This document shows, one piece after another, positions 1 to 9,985 of a stretch of 64,000 nucleotides of DNA (its first letter is position 1; each line of letters opens with the position of its first letter). Made by a program: the position numbers and the translations under genes. The notes beneath the pieces are model-generated. The model was not told the DNA's origin, did not search any database, and was given only the letters and a program-made list of their open reading frames with translations. Source of the DNA: Synechococcus sp. JA-2-3B'a(2-13) (GTDB taxonomy: Bacteria; Cyanobacteriota; Cyanobacteriia; Thermostichales; Thermostichaceae); contig NC_007776.1 in NCBI RefSeq assembly GCF_000013225.1, positions 2,114,501 to 2,178,500 on the forward strand, written 5' to 3'.

Positions 1-562
1 CCCCCCACTCGGCCCCCAGGAGGGATCCCCGGTGACAGGCCAGCTTTTCCAGATCGAGGACTTGGGATCCCTGTTGGCGCAGATGGTGAAGCAACTGGGT
101 TTTGCCGCTCCCTGTTGGTCCGCAGAGCACTCGGTAAGTAAATTCCTGGGGCAAGATCTGCAGCTGTCGGCGCACCCAGGCCCGGTAGGTTTTGTAGCCA
201 CCTTGCAAAACCGTAACCTGCCAGCCCACCTGGGACAACACCAATGCCAAGCTGGCAGAGCGCTGCCCTCCCCGCCAGCAGTAGATTAGGGGCCGGTAAT
301 CGCGATCTTTATCGGCAAAATGGGTTTGCAAGTGGCGACTGATGTTCTGGGCCACCAAGCTTGCCCCTCGTTTGCGGGCTGTAAAGGGATCCACCTGCTT
401 GTAGAGCGTGCCCACCTCCGCCCGTTCTGTATCGTAGAGTACAGGCAAGTTGATGGCTCCCGGCCAATGATCCTCTGCGAACTCTGCCGGAGAGCGCACA
501 TCGATAATTTCGCTGTAGGTGTGCAGCCAGGGCTCTGCAGTGAAGTGAATCGGAGGAGACAC
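1..562 (-). CDS. mnmH: tRNA 2-selenouridine synthase, 5' part (cut by window edge)
   Basis: This enzyme replaces the sulfur of 2-thiouridine at the tRNA wobble position with selenium, through a geranylated intermediate. About 187 N-terminal residues are visible. An N-terminal rhodanese domain starts near IIDVRSPAEF and carries the active-site loop CWRGGQRS. It is followed by a P-loop GPTGSGKT, the domain order typical of MnmH/SelU. The frame is closed by a stop just upstream and has no ATG, so a GTG at 562 is the likeliest start; an ATT slightly upstream is an alternative. The C-terminus lies beyond position 1. No selD is visible in the window. Confidence 0.85.
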   Translation of the reverse strand, partial: MSPPIHFTAEPWLHTYSEIIDVRSPAEFAEDHWPGAINLPVLYDTERAEVGTLYKQVDPFTARKRGASLVAQNISRHLQTHFADKDRDYRPLIYCWRGGQRSASLALVLSQVGWQVTVLQGGYKTYRAWVRRQLQILPQEFTYRVLCGPTGSGKTQLLHHLRQQGSQVLDLEKLACHRGSLLGAEWG

Positions 563-781
563 AAACCTGTGGATGGAAATGGCAAGCTAGCGCAATCTTG
601 AACAGTTTCTAGCTTAGCCAACGCTGCTGCTCAAGGAAGCCCAGGGCTAACCCTAGCCTATCCCCTCGCAGGTGGACTTCTCGCTTTTCCAGAAGTTTAG
701 GCAAGGTCTCTGGAACATGCAGGATGCCATTTGCCGCTCTCAAAAAAGTTATAGAGGTTTTCAGGCTCTCCAGGTGCCACC

Positions 782-1534
782 TCAGATAGAAAGGTGAGCT
801 CGGACTTTTTCTTCGTCCATTTGGTCAGTCGGCCCCTCCATGATAAGGGATCCATTTTCCATAAGATAAAAGTAATCGGCCAGACTTTGGGCAAACTCAA
901 AATACTGCTCCACCAGCAACACCGAAACGCCCCGCTCCTTTTGAATACGGGTGATGGCTTCTTCAATCTCGATGATGATGGAGGGTTGGATCCCTTCTGT
1001 AGGCTCATCCAGGAGCAAAAGTTTGGGCTCTGCCACCAAAGCCCTGGCGATGGCCAGTTGCTGCTGCTGCCCACCGCTCAAATCCCCACCCAGCCGTTTA
1101 AGAAAAGAACGCAGAATTGGGAATAGGTCATAGACAAACTCAGGTATGATCCGTTCTCTGTCCGGTGCCGCTTCTAGCCCCACCAGCAGGTTTTCCTCAA
1201 CCGTTAGGCGAGGAAATATCTCTCGACCTTGGGGTACATAGCCAATACCGGCGCGGGCTCGCCAATTGGGAGGGTAATGGTTGATAGGACGGCCCTCAAA
1301 AGCAATTTTGCCTGTGCAGTCTTTCAGAAGTCCCATCAGGGCTTTAAGTGTGGTGGTTTTGCCCATACCATTGCGGCCCAGAAGGCAAACCGCTTGGCCG
1401 GGAAAGATCTTAAAAGAGAGATCCTTCACAATTAAACTCTGACCATAGTAAACCCTCAAGTTGGAGACCTCCAGGAGAGGCCCGGATCCATCTCGGGATA
1501 AGTTTTGTGTTGCGGTCGCGTTTTCCGTATTCAT
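782..1534 (-). CDS. urtE: Urea ABC transporter ATP-binding protein UrtE
   Basis: One of the two ATPases that power high-affinity urea import at the cytoplasmic membrane. It has Walker A GRNGMGKTT, ABC signature LSGGQQQQLAIARAL and Walker B LLLLDEP. With the ATG at 1534 the protein is 250 aa, the usual family length, and an AGG lies 5 nt upstream of that codon. The frame stays open to a TTG at 1618, which would overlap urtD by 38 nt; I consider this less likely. It is the last gene of the minus-strand urtABCDE operon. Confidence 0.93.
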   Translation of the reverse strand: MNTENATATQNLSRDGSGPLLEVSNLRVYYGQSLIVKDLSFKIFPGQAVCLLGRNGMGKTTTLKALMGLLKDCTGKIAFEGRPINHYPPNWRARAGIGYVPQGREIFPRLTVEENLLVGLEAAPDRERIIPEFVYDLFPILRSFLKRLGGDLSGGQQQQLAIARALVAEPKLLLLDEPTEGIQPSIIIEIEEAITRIQKERGVSVLLVEQYFEFAQSLADYFYLMENGSLIMEGPTDQMDEEKVRAHLSI

Positions 1535-1580
1535 AGGCCTGCGCATGAGTCGATTAGATACAGAACTATAGCCTCTTTGC

Positions 1581-2348
1581 TTAGTTTTTCCCCTTGTGGG
1601 ATCCGAGATAGACCTCAATCACTCGCGGGTCGTTTTTCACATCCTCAAAGGTACCTTCGCACAGCACCGAGCCTTGGTGTAAAACGGTAACCTTGCGGGC
1701 AATTTGTCGGACAAACACCATGTCATGTTCGATCACCAAAATGGTGTGGCTTTGGGCTAAGGATTGAATTAACTCTCCTGTAGCTTCCGTTTCTTTGTCC
1801 GTCATCCCGGCCACGCATTCATCCAGCAGCAGCAAATCCGGATCTTGAGCAATCACCATGCCGATCTCCAGCCATTGCTTTTCTCCGTGGGAAAGCAGCC
1901 CTGCCGGAACCCGATCCTTACGGCTGAGGCCAATGGTTTCCAAAAGAGCATCCGTTTTTTCTCGCAGATGCTTTTTGCCCAATAGGGTGGAAAAAACCCT
2001 TTTGTCAGGGTTGAGGGATAGCTCCAAGTTTTCTCGCACGCTCAAGTTTTGATAGACCCGCGGCGTCTGAAACTTGCGCCCAACACCCAAAATCGAGATC
2101 TCATGTTCCTTGAGCTTGGTCAGATCTTTTCCTTTAAACAGCACCCGGCCTCGAGTAGGCTTAACCTTGCCCGTCAGCACATCGAGAAACGTAGTCTTGC
2201 CTGCCCCATTGGGGCCGATGACCACCCGCAGCTCCCCTTCCTCCAGAGAGAAGTTCAGCCTGTCCAAAGCCTTGAAGCCATCAAAGCTGACGGTGAGATC
2301 CTGAGTTTGTAAAATTTGTCGGGTAGCGGTGGGAGCTGCAGTGAGCAT
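1581..2348 (-). CDS. urtD: Urea ABC transporter ATP-binding protein UrtD
   Basis: Second ATPase of the urea transporter (LivG-like). Walker A is GPNGAGKTT; the signature is the UrtD-type LSHGEKQWLEIGM rather than LSGGQ; Walker B is LLLLDE. The ATG at 2348 gives 255 aa; a TTG at 2378 is an alternative start. It lies between urtC and urtE on the same strand, so co-transcription is expected. Confidence 0.93.
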   Translation of the reverse strand: MLTAAPTATRQILQTQDLTVSFDGFKALDRLNFSLEEGELRVVIGPNGAGKTTFLDVLTGKVKPTRGRVLFKGKDLTKLKEHEISILGVGRKFQTPRVYQNLSVRENLELSLNPDKRVFSTLLGKKHLREKTDALLETIGLSRKDRVPAGLLSHGEKQWLEIGMVIAQDPDLLLLDECVAGMTDKETEATGELIQSLAQSHTILVIEHDMVFVRQIARKVTVLHQGSVLCEGTFEDVKNDPRVIEVYLGSHKGKN

Positions 2349-2522
2349 AGGGATCACATCCAAGAACGGAAAGGCCAAAGGTCAAACCGGATTCTCAACC
2401 CATCAAATAAACCCATCAAATAGGAGAGGAAACTTGGCATCGCTGGCTCACCCATCAGATCTGGGATCCTTTTACTCTGAACTTGCACCTTGCGTATGAT
2501 GCACATCGACAGAAAGCCAGAT

Positions 2523-3731
2523 TTAAGCTGGGGAAGTATCTGCCAAACGCCTGCGCCAAAGCTGAACGGTGACCCAAAGCTGCCTGCCTTGGGTGCGCAC
2601 CCAACCCACCAGTCCATCCGGCAACACCAGCACCACCAGCAGGAACAATCCCCCTTGGAAAAACAACCAAATTTCGGGAAGATTTTCGCTCAGCAAGCTC
2701 TTGGCAAAGTTAACCAACAGAGCCCCCAGCACCGCCCCCACCAAACTGGCCCGACCGCCCACCGCCACCCAGATTACCATCTCAATGGAAAAGGGAACGG
2801 CCATCGCATTGGGAGAGATGATCCCAGTTTGCAAGGTAAACAAAGCTCCGGCAATGCCTGCCAGGGCAGCAGACACGGCAAACACCAGAACTTTAAAGCC
2901 GGTGGGATCGTAGCCGGAAAAACGAACCCGTGGCTCGTCATCTCGAATGGCTACCAGGATCCGACCGAATAGGCCGCTGGTCAGCCAACGACAGAGAAGG
3001 TAAGCCAAAACCACCGCCAGAACTGTAGTGACATAGACAGCAAAGCGCATTTCGGACGAGTTGACATCTAGGCCAAACAAAGTCTGGAAGTTGGTCAGGC
3101 CGTTGGTGCCATTAATTAAGCGCTGTTGGCCGTTGAAGAAGTTAAAGAAAATAATCGTGGTGGCCTGAGTTAAAATGGAAAAATAAACCCCTCGGATGCG
3201 ATTTCTCACCACCAAATACCCCAGGGCTGCCGCCACCAAAGCCGGGATCAAGACCACAGCAACAGCCGTAAACGGAAACGAATAAAAGGGATACCAAAAC
3301 CAGGGCAATTCCGTTACCCCATAGAGGCTGAAAAACTCCGGTATCTGACCTTCCGGCAATTGCAATTTCAGGTGCATCCCCAGAGCGTAGCCCCCCAAGG
3401 CAAAGAACACCCCATGCCCCAGGCTGAGCATGCCGGTATAGCCCCAGATGAGGTCGATCCCCAAAGCTACAATGCTGAGGGCCAGAAACCGCCCCAACAA
3501 GTTGAGCCGAAAGCCAGACAGCACAGTTGGGGCCACAAAGATCAAGGCCAGCACCAAAACGATGAGGATCCCGGCCTCCCACAGAAGCTTGCGAGAAGAA
3601 TTGGGATCCCCACCCGCGGCGGGAGCAGCCACTTCATGATCAGCACGGGGGGAATGAACCAGTTTCATGGGCTTTGTGAGGGAGTAGAAGATGGAGAGTC
3701 TGGTCCTAGAGTTTTCGCCAAGCGAGATCAT
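2523..3731 (-). CDS. urtC: Urea ABC transporter permease UrtC
   Basis: Membrane permease of the urea transporter, LivM family, 402 aa. A hydrophilic N-terminal stretch of about 50 residues precedes a series of hydrophobic segments starting at LLWEAGILIVLVLALIFVAP. The permease motif region GLFGRILVAIRDDEPR is typical of branched-chain amino-acid/urea permeases. The ATG at 3731 lies 3 nt after the urtB stop, so the two permease genes are probably translationally linked. An internal Met at residue 22 could be used instead. Confidence 0.93.
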   Translation of the reverse strand: MISLGENSRTRLSIFYSLTKPMKLVHSPRADHEVAAPAAGGDPNSSRKLLWEAGILIVLVLALIFVAPTVLSGFRLNLLGRFLALSIVALGIDLIWGYTGMLSLGHGVFFALGGYALGMHLKLQLPEGQIPEFFSLYGVTELPWFWYPFYSFPFTAVAVVLIPALVAAALGYLVVRNRIRGVYFSILTQATTIIFFNFFNGQQRLINGTNGLTNFQTLFGLDVNSSEMRFAVYVTTVLAVVLAYLLCRWLTSGLFGRILVAIRDDEPRVRFSGYDPTGFKVLVFAVSAALAGIAGALFTLQTGIISPNAMAVPFSIEMVIWVAVGGRASLVGAVLGALLVNFAKSLLSENLPEIWLFFQGGLFLLVVLVLPDGLVGWVRTQGRQLWVTVQLWRRRLADTSPA

Positions 3732-3734
3732 TCC

Positions 3735-4892
3735 CTAGGCATCCACCATACGACCTTTTTCGGGGAAAAGGCCCCGAGGTCGCACCTGCAAAAAGGCCAC
3801 GATCAAAGCAAAGACCATTACCTTGGCCATGCTCGTGGTGGCAAAAAAGTTGAGGGTATCGGTCAGGATGGGCACGTTGGGAAAAATCAAAGCCAGCGTC
3901 CCGGAACCGATGACAAAGTTGGCAATCCCGATCCCAAGCGCTGCCACAATGCTGCCCAAAAGCTTACCGACACCCCCCACGACAACCACCATAAAGGTAT
4001 CCACGATGTAGTTTTGGCCGGTGTTCGGCCCCACGGATCCCAGCAGGCTGACCGCTACGCCGGCCACTCCCGCCAGACCCGAGCCGACGGCAAAGGTGAG
4101 GGCATCCACCTTTTGCGTGGGGATCCCTACACAGGCGCTCATGGCCCGATTTTGGGTAACCGCCCGGATGCGCAGCCCCCAGCGGGTGCGTTGCAAGAAG
4201 AAGTACAGCCCTAGGATGCAGAAGACAGTGAGGGCGATGATAAACAGGCGGGTATTGGGCAAAAACAGGTTGCCCACCGGGATCCCACCCCCCAGCCACC
4301 GGGGAGCCGTCACATCTTTGTTCTGGGCTCCAAACCAGGGTTGAGTGACTGCTAAAGCATAGGTTTGCGCCAGCACCCGCCCCCCCACCGCTGCAATTGC
4401 CGTGGAAAGCACCAGTAGCAGCGCCAGCGTCCACCCTTTGAGGCGCGGCCAATCCGTTCGCCTGGCCAAGAGCCACCAGCCGCCAAAAAAGAGCACCGCG
4501 AAGGCCCCCAAGCGGAAAGCCAGCACCCAATTGACGCTGCGCACAAACTGCTGCAGGATCAGGCTCACGCCCCAGGTGGCCAAAAGGGTCTCCAAGGGTC
4601 GGCCATACAAAAAGCGAATCACCCCCCGCTCCAGGGCTAGTCCCACCAGAGCCGTGACGGCAAAGGCAGCTACCAAAGCTGGAAAGATGTACAGATCCCG
4701 CCAGGGATCCCCTAGGGAACGAAAGGCATTTTGAACCACAAAAGTGGTGTAGGCCCCCAACATCATCAGCTCCCCATGGGCCATGTTGATGACCCCCATG
4801 AGGCCGAAAACAATGGCCAAGCCCAAGGCGGCTATTAGTAAGACGGTGCCGATGCTAAGGCCGTTAAACAAGCTATCCAAGAGCAAGGTCAT
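3735..4892 (-). CDS. urtB: Urea ABC transporter permease UrtB
   Basis: LivH-type permease partner of UrtC, 385 aa. The N-terminus MTLLLDSLFNGLSIGTVLLI and the segment GLMGVINMAHGELMMLGAYT are classical for this family. The conserved cytoplasmic loop around RWGLRIRAVTQNRAMS is present. The ATG at 4892 is preceded by AAGGAGG about 12 nt upstream. A roughly 100-bp gap separates it from urtA; I see no clear terminator there. Confidence 0.94.
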   Translation of the reverse strand: MTLLLDSLFNGLSIGTVLLIAALGLAIVFGLMGVINMAHGELMMLGAYTTFVVQNAFRSLGDPWRDLYIFPALVAAFAVTALVGLALERGVIRFLYGRPLETLLATWGVSLILQQFVRSVNWVLAFRLGAFAVLFFGGWWLLARRTDWPRLKGWTLALLLVLSTAIAAVGGRVLAQTYALAVTQPWFGAQNKDVTAPRWLGGGIPVGNLFLPNTRLFIIALTVFCILGLYFFLQRTRWGLRIRAVTQNRAMSACVGIPTQKVDALTFAVGSGLAGVAGVAVSLLGSVGPNTGQNYIVDTFMVVVVGGVGKLLGSIVAALGIGIANFVIGSGTLALIFPNVPILTDTLNFFATTSMAKVMVFALIVAFLQVRPRGLFPEKGRMVDA

Positions 4893-4996
4893 GGGCAGGG
4901 GATCCTCCTTCCAACTAAACTAGGGAGGCTAACCGAGCATCTAGGCGGGATCCCCGACCCTATCCAAACGGCAAGGGATCCCAGCCCTGGCCAGGA

Positions 4997-6271
4997 CTAG
5001 CTGACTTTGTAGCGACCGCCCTTGGCCGGATCTGACCAATCGCAGGCAAAGCCCTTGGTCTCTGCCACAAACTGGTTCCAGGGCTGTGGTTCCACGGCAT
5101 CCGTAGAAAAGATGACATCAAACAAGCCATCGGAGCGCACCTGGCCGATCCGCACATATTTGGTCAGGTGGTGGTTGGTGTTCATGGTTACCAAGCCTTC
5201 AGGGGCATCGAAGGTCTGGCCGTAGGCTGCCTGCCGCACGGCGTCGATCTCCACCGTTCCCGCTTTTTCTGCCGCCTGCTTCCAGATGTAAACCATGATG
5301 TAGGCGGCTTCCATCGGGTCGTTGGTGACGCGGTTTTGGCCGTATTCTGCCTTGAAAGCCTCCACAAACTTCTTGTTGGCAGGCGTATCCACCGTCATAA
5401 AGTAGTTCCAGGCGGCGAAGTGCCCTTCCAAAAATTCGGGGCCAATGGCCTGCACCTCTTCTTCGGCAATGCTGACGGACATGGAAGGATAACGATCCGG
5501 CCCCAGCCCTGCCCCTTTCAGTTGTTTGAAAAAGGCCACGTTGCTGTCGCCATTCAAGCTGTTGTAGATCACACCGCCATTGGGAAGAGCGGCCCGGATC
5601 TTGCTGATGATGGGGGTAACTTCTGTGTTGCCCAAAGGCAGATAGTCTTCACCCACCACCTTGCCCCCCAGGGCTTCCAACTGGGCCTTGATGATGGTGT
5701 TGGCCGTGCGGGGGAACACGTAGTCGGATCCCACCAGGAAGAACTCTTTGCCCTTGTTCTTGAGCAGCCATTCCACCGAAGGCTCGATCTGCTGGTTGGG
5801 GGCAGCGCCGGTGTAGAAGATGTTTTTGGAGCACTCTTGTCCTTCGTACTGCACGGGATACCAGAGCAGGTGCTGCTTGGATTCAAACACCGGCAACACG
5901 GCTTTGCGACTGGCCGAAGTCCAGCAGCCGAATACCGTTGCCACCTTGTCCACATCGATCAGTTTGGTGGCTTTCTCCGCAAAGGTTGGCCAATCGGAAG
6001 CGCCATCCTCGATAATCGGCTCGATCTGCTTGCCCAAAACCCCACCGGCGGCATTGATCTCTTTGATGGCCAGCTTTTCCGCATCCACCACGCTGGTTTC
6101 CGAAATGGCCATGGTGCCGCTAAGGGAGTGCAAAATGCCAACGCGGATGGTCTCTCCCTGGGCGTAGGCGGGCACGGATCGCTTCACCCAGATCTGCGGC
6201 CCTAGGGCAGCCCCGGCTCCGGCCAGAGCGCCCATTTTCAGCACTTGACGACGATTAAATGATAGAGCCAT
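4997..6271 (-). CDS. urtA: Urea ABC transporter substrate-binding protein UrtA
   Basis: Periplasmic urea-binding protein, 424 aa, first gene of the operon. The N-terminus has a twin-arginine-like signal, [19 protein letters not shown], so Tat export is likely. The mature part ([17 protein letters not shown]) matches the Leu/Ile/Val-binding-protein fold used by UrtA and amide-binding proteins. The ATG at 6271 has GGAG about 8 nt upstream; the frame is open further to 6340, but that would bury the signal peptide. A candidate NtcA promoter lies about 250 bp upstream. Confidence 0.95.
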   Translation of the reverse strand: MALSFNRRQVLKMGALAGAGAALGPQIWVKRSVPAYAQGETIRVGILHSLSGTMAISETSVVDAEKLAIKEINAAGGVLGKQIEPIIEDGASDWPTFAEKATKLIDVDKVATVFGCWTSASRKAVLPVFESKQHLLWYPVQYEGQECSKNIFYTGAAPNQQIEPSVEWLLKNKGKEFFLVGSDYVFPRTANTIIKAQLEALGGKVVGEDYLPLGNTEVTPIISKIRAALPNGGVIYNSLNGDSNVAFFKQLKGAGLGPDRYPSMSVSIAEEEVQAIGPEFLEGHFAAWNYFMTVDTPANKKFVEAFKAEYGQNRVTNDPMEAAYIMVYIWKQAAEKAGTVEIDAVRQAAYGQTFDAPEGLVTMNTNHHLTKYVRIGQVRSDGLFDVIFSTDAVEPQPWNQFVAETKGFACDWSDPAKGGRYKVS

Positions 6272-6499
6272 CGGTGATCTCCGAAACGAAGTGAGTGCAA
6301 AGGGTATTAAGAAGTCCAGTTGTTGCAGCAGCCCGGCCAACAGAGGGAAGCACTTAGCTCATCACCTCGCCCATGTGTTAAATTTGCCCAACTGCAGTCG
6401 GCTGAGGCTTTCACCGAATGCCTTCCCAACGTCAACAGGGGAAAGGCTAATCCTGCAGTCGAGAAAGCGTTGTGCATCCCTGTTGCCTTAACGTGTTCC

Positions 6500-6541
6500 A
6501 TCAAACCCATTCAGCCCGGAGAGAATTGTATCGCGGGATAC
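6500..6541 (-). promoter_or_regulatory. Candidate NtcA-activated promoter of urtABCDE
   Basis: A perfect GTA-N8-TAC palindrome lies at 6528-6541. Reading toward urtA, it is followed after 22 nt by a -10-like TTTGAT at 6500-6505. This is the geometry of class II NtcA promoters. The predicted 5' leader would be about 220 nt. NtcA control of urea uptake is well established in cyanobacteria; occupancy here is inferred. Confidence 0.6.
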
Positions 6542-6654
6542 CTTTTCCCAGAATCCGAGCCCTTTCCCCACAGGCTGTAGGCAAAGGCAGGGATCCCTTG
6601 CTGCCGGCATAATAGGGGTTCTGGGGTCGAGAATTAGTTGAGAGTTAATAGCTT

Positions 6655-8583
6655 ATGGTGCAACAGGCCGGCTATGGATCTTGGCGATCCCCGATTACCG
6701 CTGACCTGGTGGTGACGGGATCCCTGCGCTTGGGACAGGTAGTTTGGGATGGAGGGGATCTCTACTGGACGGAGGGTCGCCCACAAGAGAAGGGGCGAAA
6801 CGTGCTGATGCGGCGCTCTGCCGACGGGATCCTGGTGGAGCTGACACCGGCACCTTTCAATGTGCGGACACGGGTGCATGAGTATGGGGGTGGAGCTTAT
6901 TGGGTGTCGGCAGGGGTAGTGTATTTTTGCAACTTCGCTGACCAACGGCTCTACCGCCTGCTGCCGGGTTCGGATCCCCAGCCCCTGACAGAAGCAGGCC
7001 CCTATCGCTATGCAGATGGGGTGGTGGATCGGGCGCGTGGACGCATCCTCTGTGTGCGGGAAGATCACAGCCGCCAGGGAGAGCCGGAAAACAGCCTTGT
7101 CTCGATTGACTTGGAAAGCGGATCCCAGCAGATTTTGGCTTCTGGGCACGACTTCTACGCCAGCCCGCGCCTCAGTCCAGACGGCCAGACCTTGGTATGG
7201 CTGACCTGGGATCACCCCCAGATGCCCTGGGATGGGACGGAACTGTGGCGGTCTGAGGTGAACCCTGACGGCAGCTTGGGAGAACCTCAAAAGCTGGCCG
7301 GTGGCCCTGCCGAGTCGATCTTCCAGCCCCAGTGGTCACCGCAAGGGGATCTCTACTTTGTTTCCGATTGCAGCGGCTGGTGGAACCTCTATCGCTGGGA
7401 TCCCCAGGGCCCCATTCCCCTCTGCCCTATGGAAGCGGAGTTTGGAGAGCCGCAGTGGGTGTTTGGCCTGAGCACCTACGGCTTCTGTGGCGATGGGCGC
7501 ATCCTGGCCTGTTATGAACAAGACGGGCTGTCTCATCTGGCTTATCTGGATCCCCATTCAGGACAGTTGGCAGGGATCCCCTTGCCCTACACCCAGATCA
7601 GCGGTTTGCAGGTGAGTGGGGAAAAAGCCGCTTTCCTGGCCGGATCCCCGACGGAAGCCACTGCCTTGGTCTGCCTAGACTTACCCTCCAGCCAAGTGGA
7701 GGTGGTGGCCCGTTCCAGCAGCGTGGCGGTGGATCCGGACTATCTGTCGATCCCAGAGCCCATTGTTTTTCCCACCGGTGGCGGCAAGGAAGTGGCCTAC
7801 GCCTTCTTCTATCCCCCCAAAAACCGAGACTTTGTTGCCCCTGCTGGCGAAAAGCCACCCCTGCTGGTGAAAAGCCACGGCGGGCCCACCGGGGCGACGG
7901 CAGCCGTGCTCAACCTGGGGATCCAATACTGGACCAGTCGGGGGATTGCCGTTTTGGATGTGAACTACCGGGGCAGCAGCGGCTACGGACGGGCCTATCG
8001 GGATGCTCTCAAAGGCCGGTGGGGCCTGGTAGATGTGGAAGATTGCATCGCCGGATCCCAATTTTTGGCAGAACAGGGCAAGGTGGATGGGGAACGGCTG
8101 CTCATTCAAGGGGGCAGCGCTGGCGGCTATACCACGTTGGCGGCCTTGACCTTCCACGCCGTCTTCCGAGCAGGTGCCAGCTACTACGGGGTGAGCGATC
8201 TAGAAGCCCTGGCCCAGGAGACCCACAAGTTCGAGTCTCGCTACTTGGACAGCCTCATTGGCCCCTACCCAGAGCGGCGGGATCTCTACCGGGAGCGTTC
8301 CCCCATTCATCACCTGGAGGGCCTCAATTGTCCGGTTATCTTCTTCCAAGGGTTGGAAGACGCCATCGTGCCCCCCAATCAGGCGGAGAGGATGGTGGCA
8401 GCCCTACGGGCCAAAGGGATCCCAGTGGCCTATGTGCCCTTCGAGGGAGAGCAACACGGCTTTCGCCAGGCGGCCAACATCAAACGGGCTTTGGAGGCAG
8501 AGCTTTACTTTTATGCCCAGGTGCTGGGGTTTCCGCTGGCAGAACCTCTTGAGCCGGTTCGGATCGAGAACTTGGACATCTGA
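6655..8583 (+). CDS. S9-family prolyl oligopeptidase / acylaminoacyl peptidase
   Basis: Serine peptidase of 642 aa. The N-terminal two thirds is a beta-propeller-like region with [14 protein letters not shown]-type repeats. The C-terminal alpha/beta hydrolase domain carries the nucleophile motif GGSAGGY, the Asp in [11 protein letters not shown] and the His in GEQHGFRQ. It probably degrades peptides in the cytoplasm. It is divergent from urtA across a 383-bp spacer. The gene contains 12 GGATCC sites by direct count, illustrating the genome-wide bias. Confidence 0.92.
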   Translation: MVQQAGYGSWRSPITADLVVTGSLRLGQVVWDGGDLYWTEGRPQEKGRNVLMRRSADGILVELTPAPFNVRTRVHEYGGGAYWVSAGVVYFCNFADQRLYRLLPGSDPQPLTEAGPYRYADGVVDRARGRILCVREDHSRQGEPENSLVSIDLESGSQQILASGHDFYASPRLSPDGQTLVWLTWDHPQMPWDGTELWRSEVNPDGSLGEPQKLAGGPAESIFQPQWSPQGDLYFVSDCSGWWNLYRWDPQGPIPLCPMEAEFGEPQWVFGLSTYGFCGDGRILACYEQDGLSHLAYLDPHSGQLAGIPLPYTQISGLQVSGEKAAFLAGSPTEATALVCLDLPSSQVEVVARSSSVAVDPDYLSIPEPIVFPTGGGKEVAYAFFYPPKNRDFVAPAGEKPPLLVKSHGGPTGATAAVLNLGIQYWTSRGIAVLDVNYRGSSGYGRAYRDALKGRWGLVDVEDCIAGSQFLAEQGKVDGERLLIQGGSAGGYTTLAALTFHAVFRAGASYYGVSDLEALAQETHKFESRYLDSLIGPYPERRDLYRERSPIHHLEGLNCPVIFFQGLEDAIVPPNQAERMVAALRAKGIPVAYVPFEGEQHGFRQAANIKRALEAELYFYAQVLGFPLAEPLEPVRIENLDI

Positions 8584-8640
8584 TGATGACTGCTCAATGG
8601 GTCGAATAGAAAGGGATCCCGTCCCATCTATGGCCCATTG

Positions 8641-8740
8641 TTGCTCCACAACGCTGTCGCGACAGAGCAGCCCCTCTATGATGGACTTACCAGCCAACCC
8701 GGATGGAGTCATCGATATTGCTCCGCAACACTGTCGCGAC
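8641..8740. repeat. Two copies of short dispersed repeat A upstream of the Uma2 gene
   Basis: Two direct copies of a roughly 24-bp unit lie at 8641-8663 and 8717-8740. The core is TTGCTCCGCAACGCTGTCGC, and it recurs at many other places in the window, including inside genes. The stretch between 8584 and 8760 holds no gene I can support. Confidence 0.7.
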
Positions 8741-8760
8741 TGCTGGTAAGAGAGCTGGTC

Positions 8761-9465
8761 ATGAGCGTCAGTAGCCCTTCCTTCCGTGAACTGCCCATCT
8801 TAGAAAGCGGCGATCGTCTCACCCGCGATGAGTTTGAACGGCGCTATCAAGCCATGCCTCAGCTCAAAAAAGCCGAGCTGATTGAGGGAATTGTTTACGT
8901 GGCATCTCCCCTCAGATATCGCCGACATGGCAGACCACACAGCCACATCATGGCCTGGCTGGGAGTTTATGAAGCAGCAACGCCGGGGGTTGAGTCGGCG
9001 GGCAATCCAACCGTTCGCCTGGACTTGGACAATGAGCCGCAGCCAGATGCCATATTGCGGATGCACGAATCTTGTGGGGGACAGTCCCGCATTAGCGAGG
9101 ATGACTACATTGAGGGTGCACCGGAGCTGATTGTGGAGATTGCCGCCAGCACAGCTTCCTACGACCTGCATGATAAGCTGCGGGCCTACCGGCGCAACGG
9201 CGTGCGGGAATATCTGGTCTGGCTAACCCAAGAGCAAGCCTTTCGCTGGTATGTCTTCCAGAATGGAGAGTACGTGCAGCAACAGCCCAATGAGTTGGGC
9301 GTTTTGTACAGTCGGGTGTTTCCGGGGTTGTGGTTAGCCGTGGACGCGCTGCTGACGGGCAACATGCAGCAGGTGTTGGGTGTGCTGCAAAGGGGAATTG
9401 AGTCGGAGGAACACCGAGAGTTTGCAGCGCGGTTGGCAACCCGAGAAGCAGAGGCTGGAGCCTAG
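8761..9465 (+). CDS. Uma2 (DUF820) family putative endonuclease
   Basis: Protein of 234 aa in the Uma2/DUF820 family, which is greatly expanded in cyanobacteria and has a PD-(D/E)XK nuclease fold. The expected acidic and basic residues are visible in PQPDAIL, ELIVEIA and DKLRAYRRNGVREYLVW. The ATG at 8761 fits the family N-terminus (domain start LTRDEFERRY). The open frame further upstream translates the dispersed repeats and is not part of the family. The biological role of Uma2 proteins is unknown. Confidence 0.88.
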   Translation: MSVSSPSFRELPILESGDRLTRDEFERRYQAMPQLKKAELIEGIVYVASPLRYRRHGRPHSHIMAWLGVYEAATPGVESAGNPTVRLDLDNEPQPDAILRMHESCGGQSRISEDDYIEGAPELIVEIAASTASYDLHDKLRAYRRNGVREYLVWLTQEQAFRWYVFQNGEYVQQQPNELGVLYSRVFPGLWLAVDALLTGNMQQVLGVLQRGIESEEHREFAARLATREAEAGA

Positions 9466-9508
9466 GCCATGAGTCGGAGGGACGGGTTTGCGCTCAGAAA
9501 GGCCCAGG

Positions 9509-9985
9509 TTAATGGCTGTGGGCCAACAGGTTGGGCTCGAAGACAGCCATCTCCAACCGAAACGGGATCCCCATGTGGGCCAGCCAGTCCTGCAGCGGAT
9601 CATCGGCCAGCGCCAGGATCTGCCCTTGGGGGGAAACGTGGGCCGGGCGGTGCCAATTGCCCAGTTGATGAATCACCTGGCCCATCTGGATGGGGTTTTC
9701 AGGTTGAATCAAGAGCACCGGTTCGGGTTGGGCTTTGACCCGAATGTGTCGCTGCGCATCCGCATAGAGCAGATCCCCATCGTGAAGATGGGTGCCCCGA
9801 GGCAGCATCAACTGGATCTCGGTACCCCAGTCGCTCACCAGCCGTTGCCGGGATCGCTGGCGGTCGTGCCAAGTGAGGGCAACCACTTCCAAGTGGCCGG
9901 GGATCCCCTCTGGCGGCTCGTCCAGCAGTTGCGTCACCGTAATGGCCGCGGGATCCTCTCCCGCAGCATGGGCATCTTCGCTCAT
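9509..9985 (-). CDS. ureE: Urease accessory protein UreE (nickel metallochaperone)
   Basis: Delivers nickel for urease assembly, 158 aa. The UreE-type sequence runs from LTWHDRQRSRQRLVSDWGTE through PENPIQMGQVIHQLGNWHRP, the central metal-site region. It ends in HSH, a short version of the His-rich tail of many UreE proteins. Its ATG overlaps the stop of the upstream 112-aa gene (ATGA), so the two are coupled. Other urease genes are not in the window; scattered ure genes are common in cyanobacteria. Confidence 0.9.
   Translation of the reverse strand: MSEDAHAAGEDPAAITVTQLLDEPPEGIPGHLEVVALTWHDRQRSRQRLVSDWGTEIQLMLPRGTHLHDGDLLYADAQRHIRVKAQPEPVLLIQPENPIQMGQVIHQLGNWHRPAHVSPQGQILALADDPLQDWLAHMGIPFRLEMAVFEPNLLAHSH

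Noticed and set aside
286-621. 111-aa minus-strand frame starting with an ATG at 621
   Set aside because: The rhodanese motifs of MnmH lie in a different frame of the same strand; this one is a shadow.
5168-6205. Long open frame antisense to urtA (345 aa)
   Set aside because: It is a reverse-strand shadow of a strongly conserved gene with GC-rich third positions, and its protein shows no family features.
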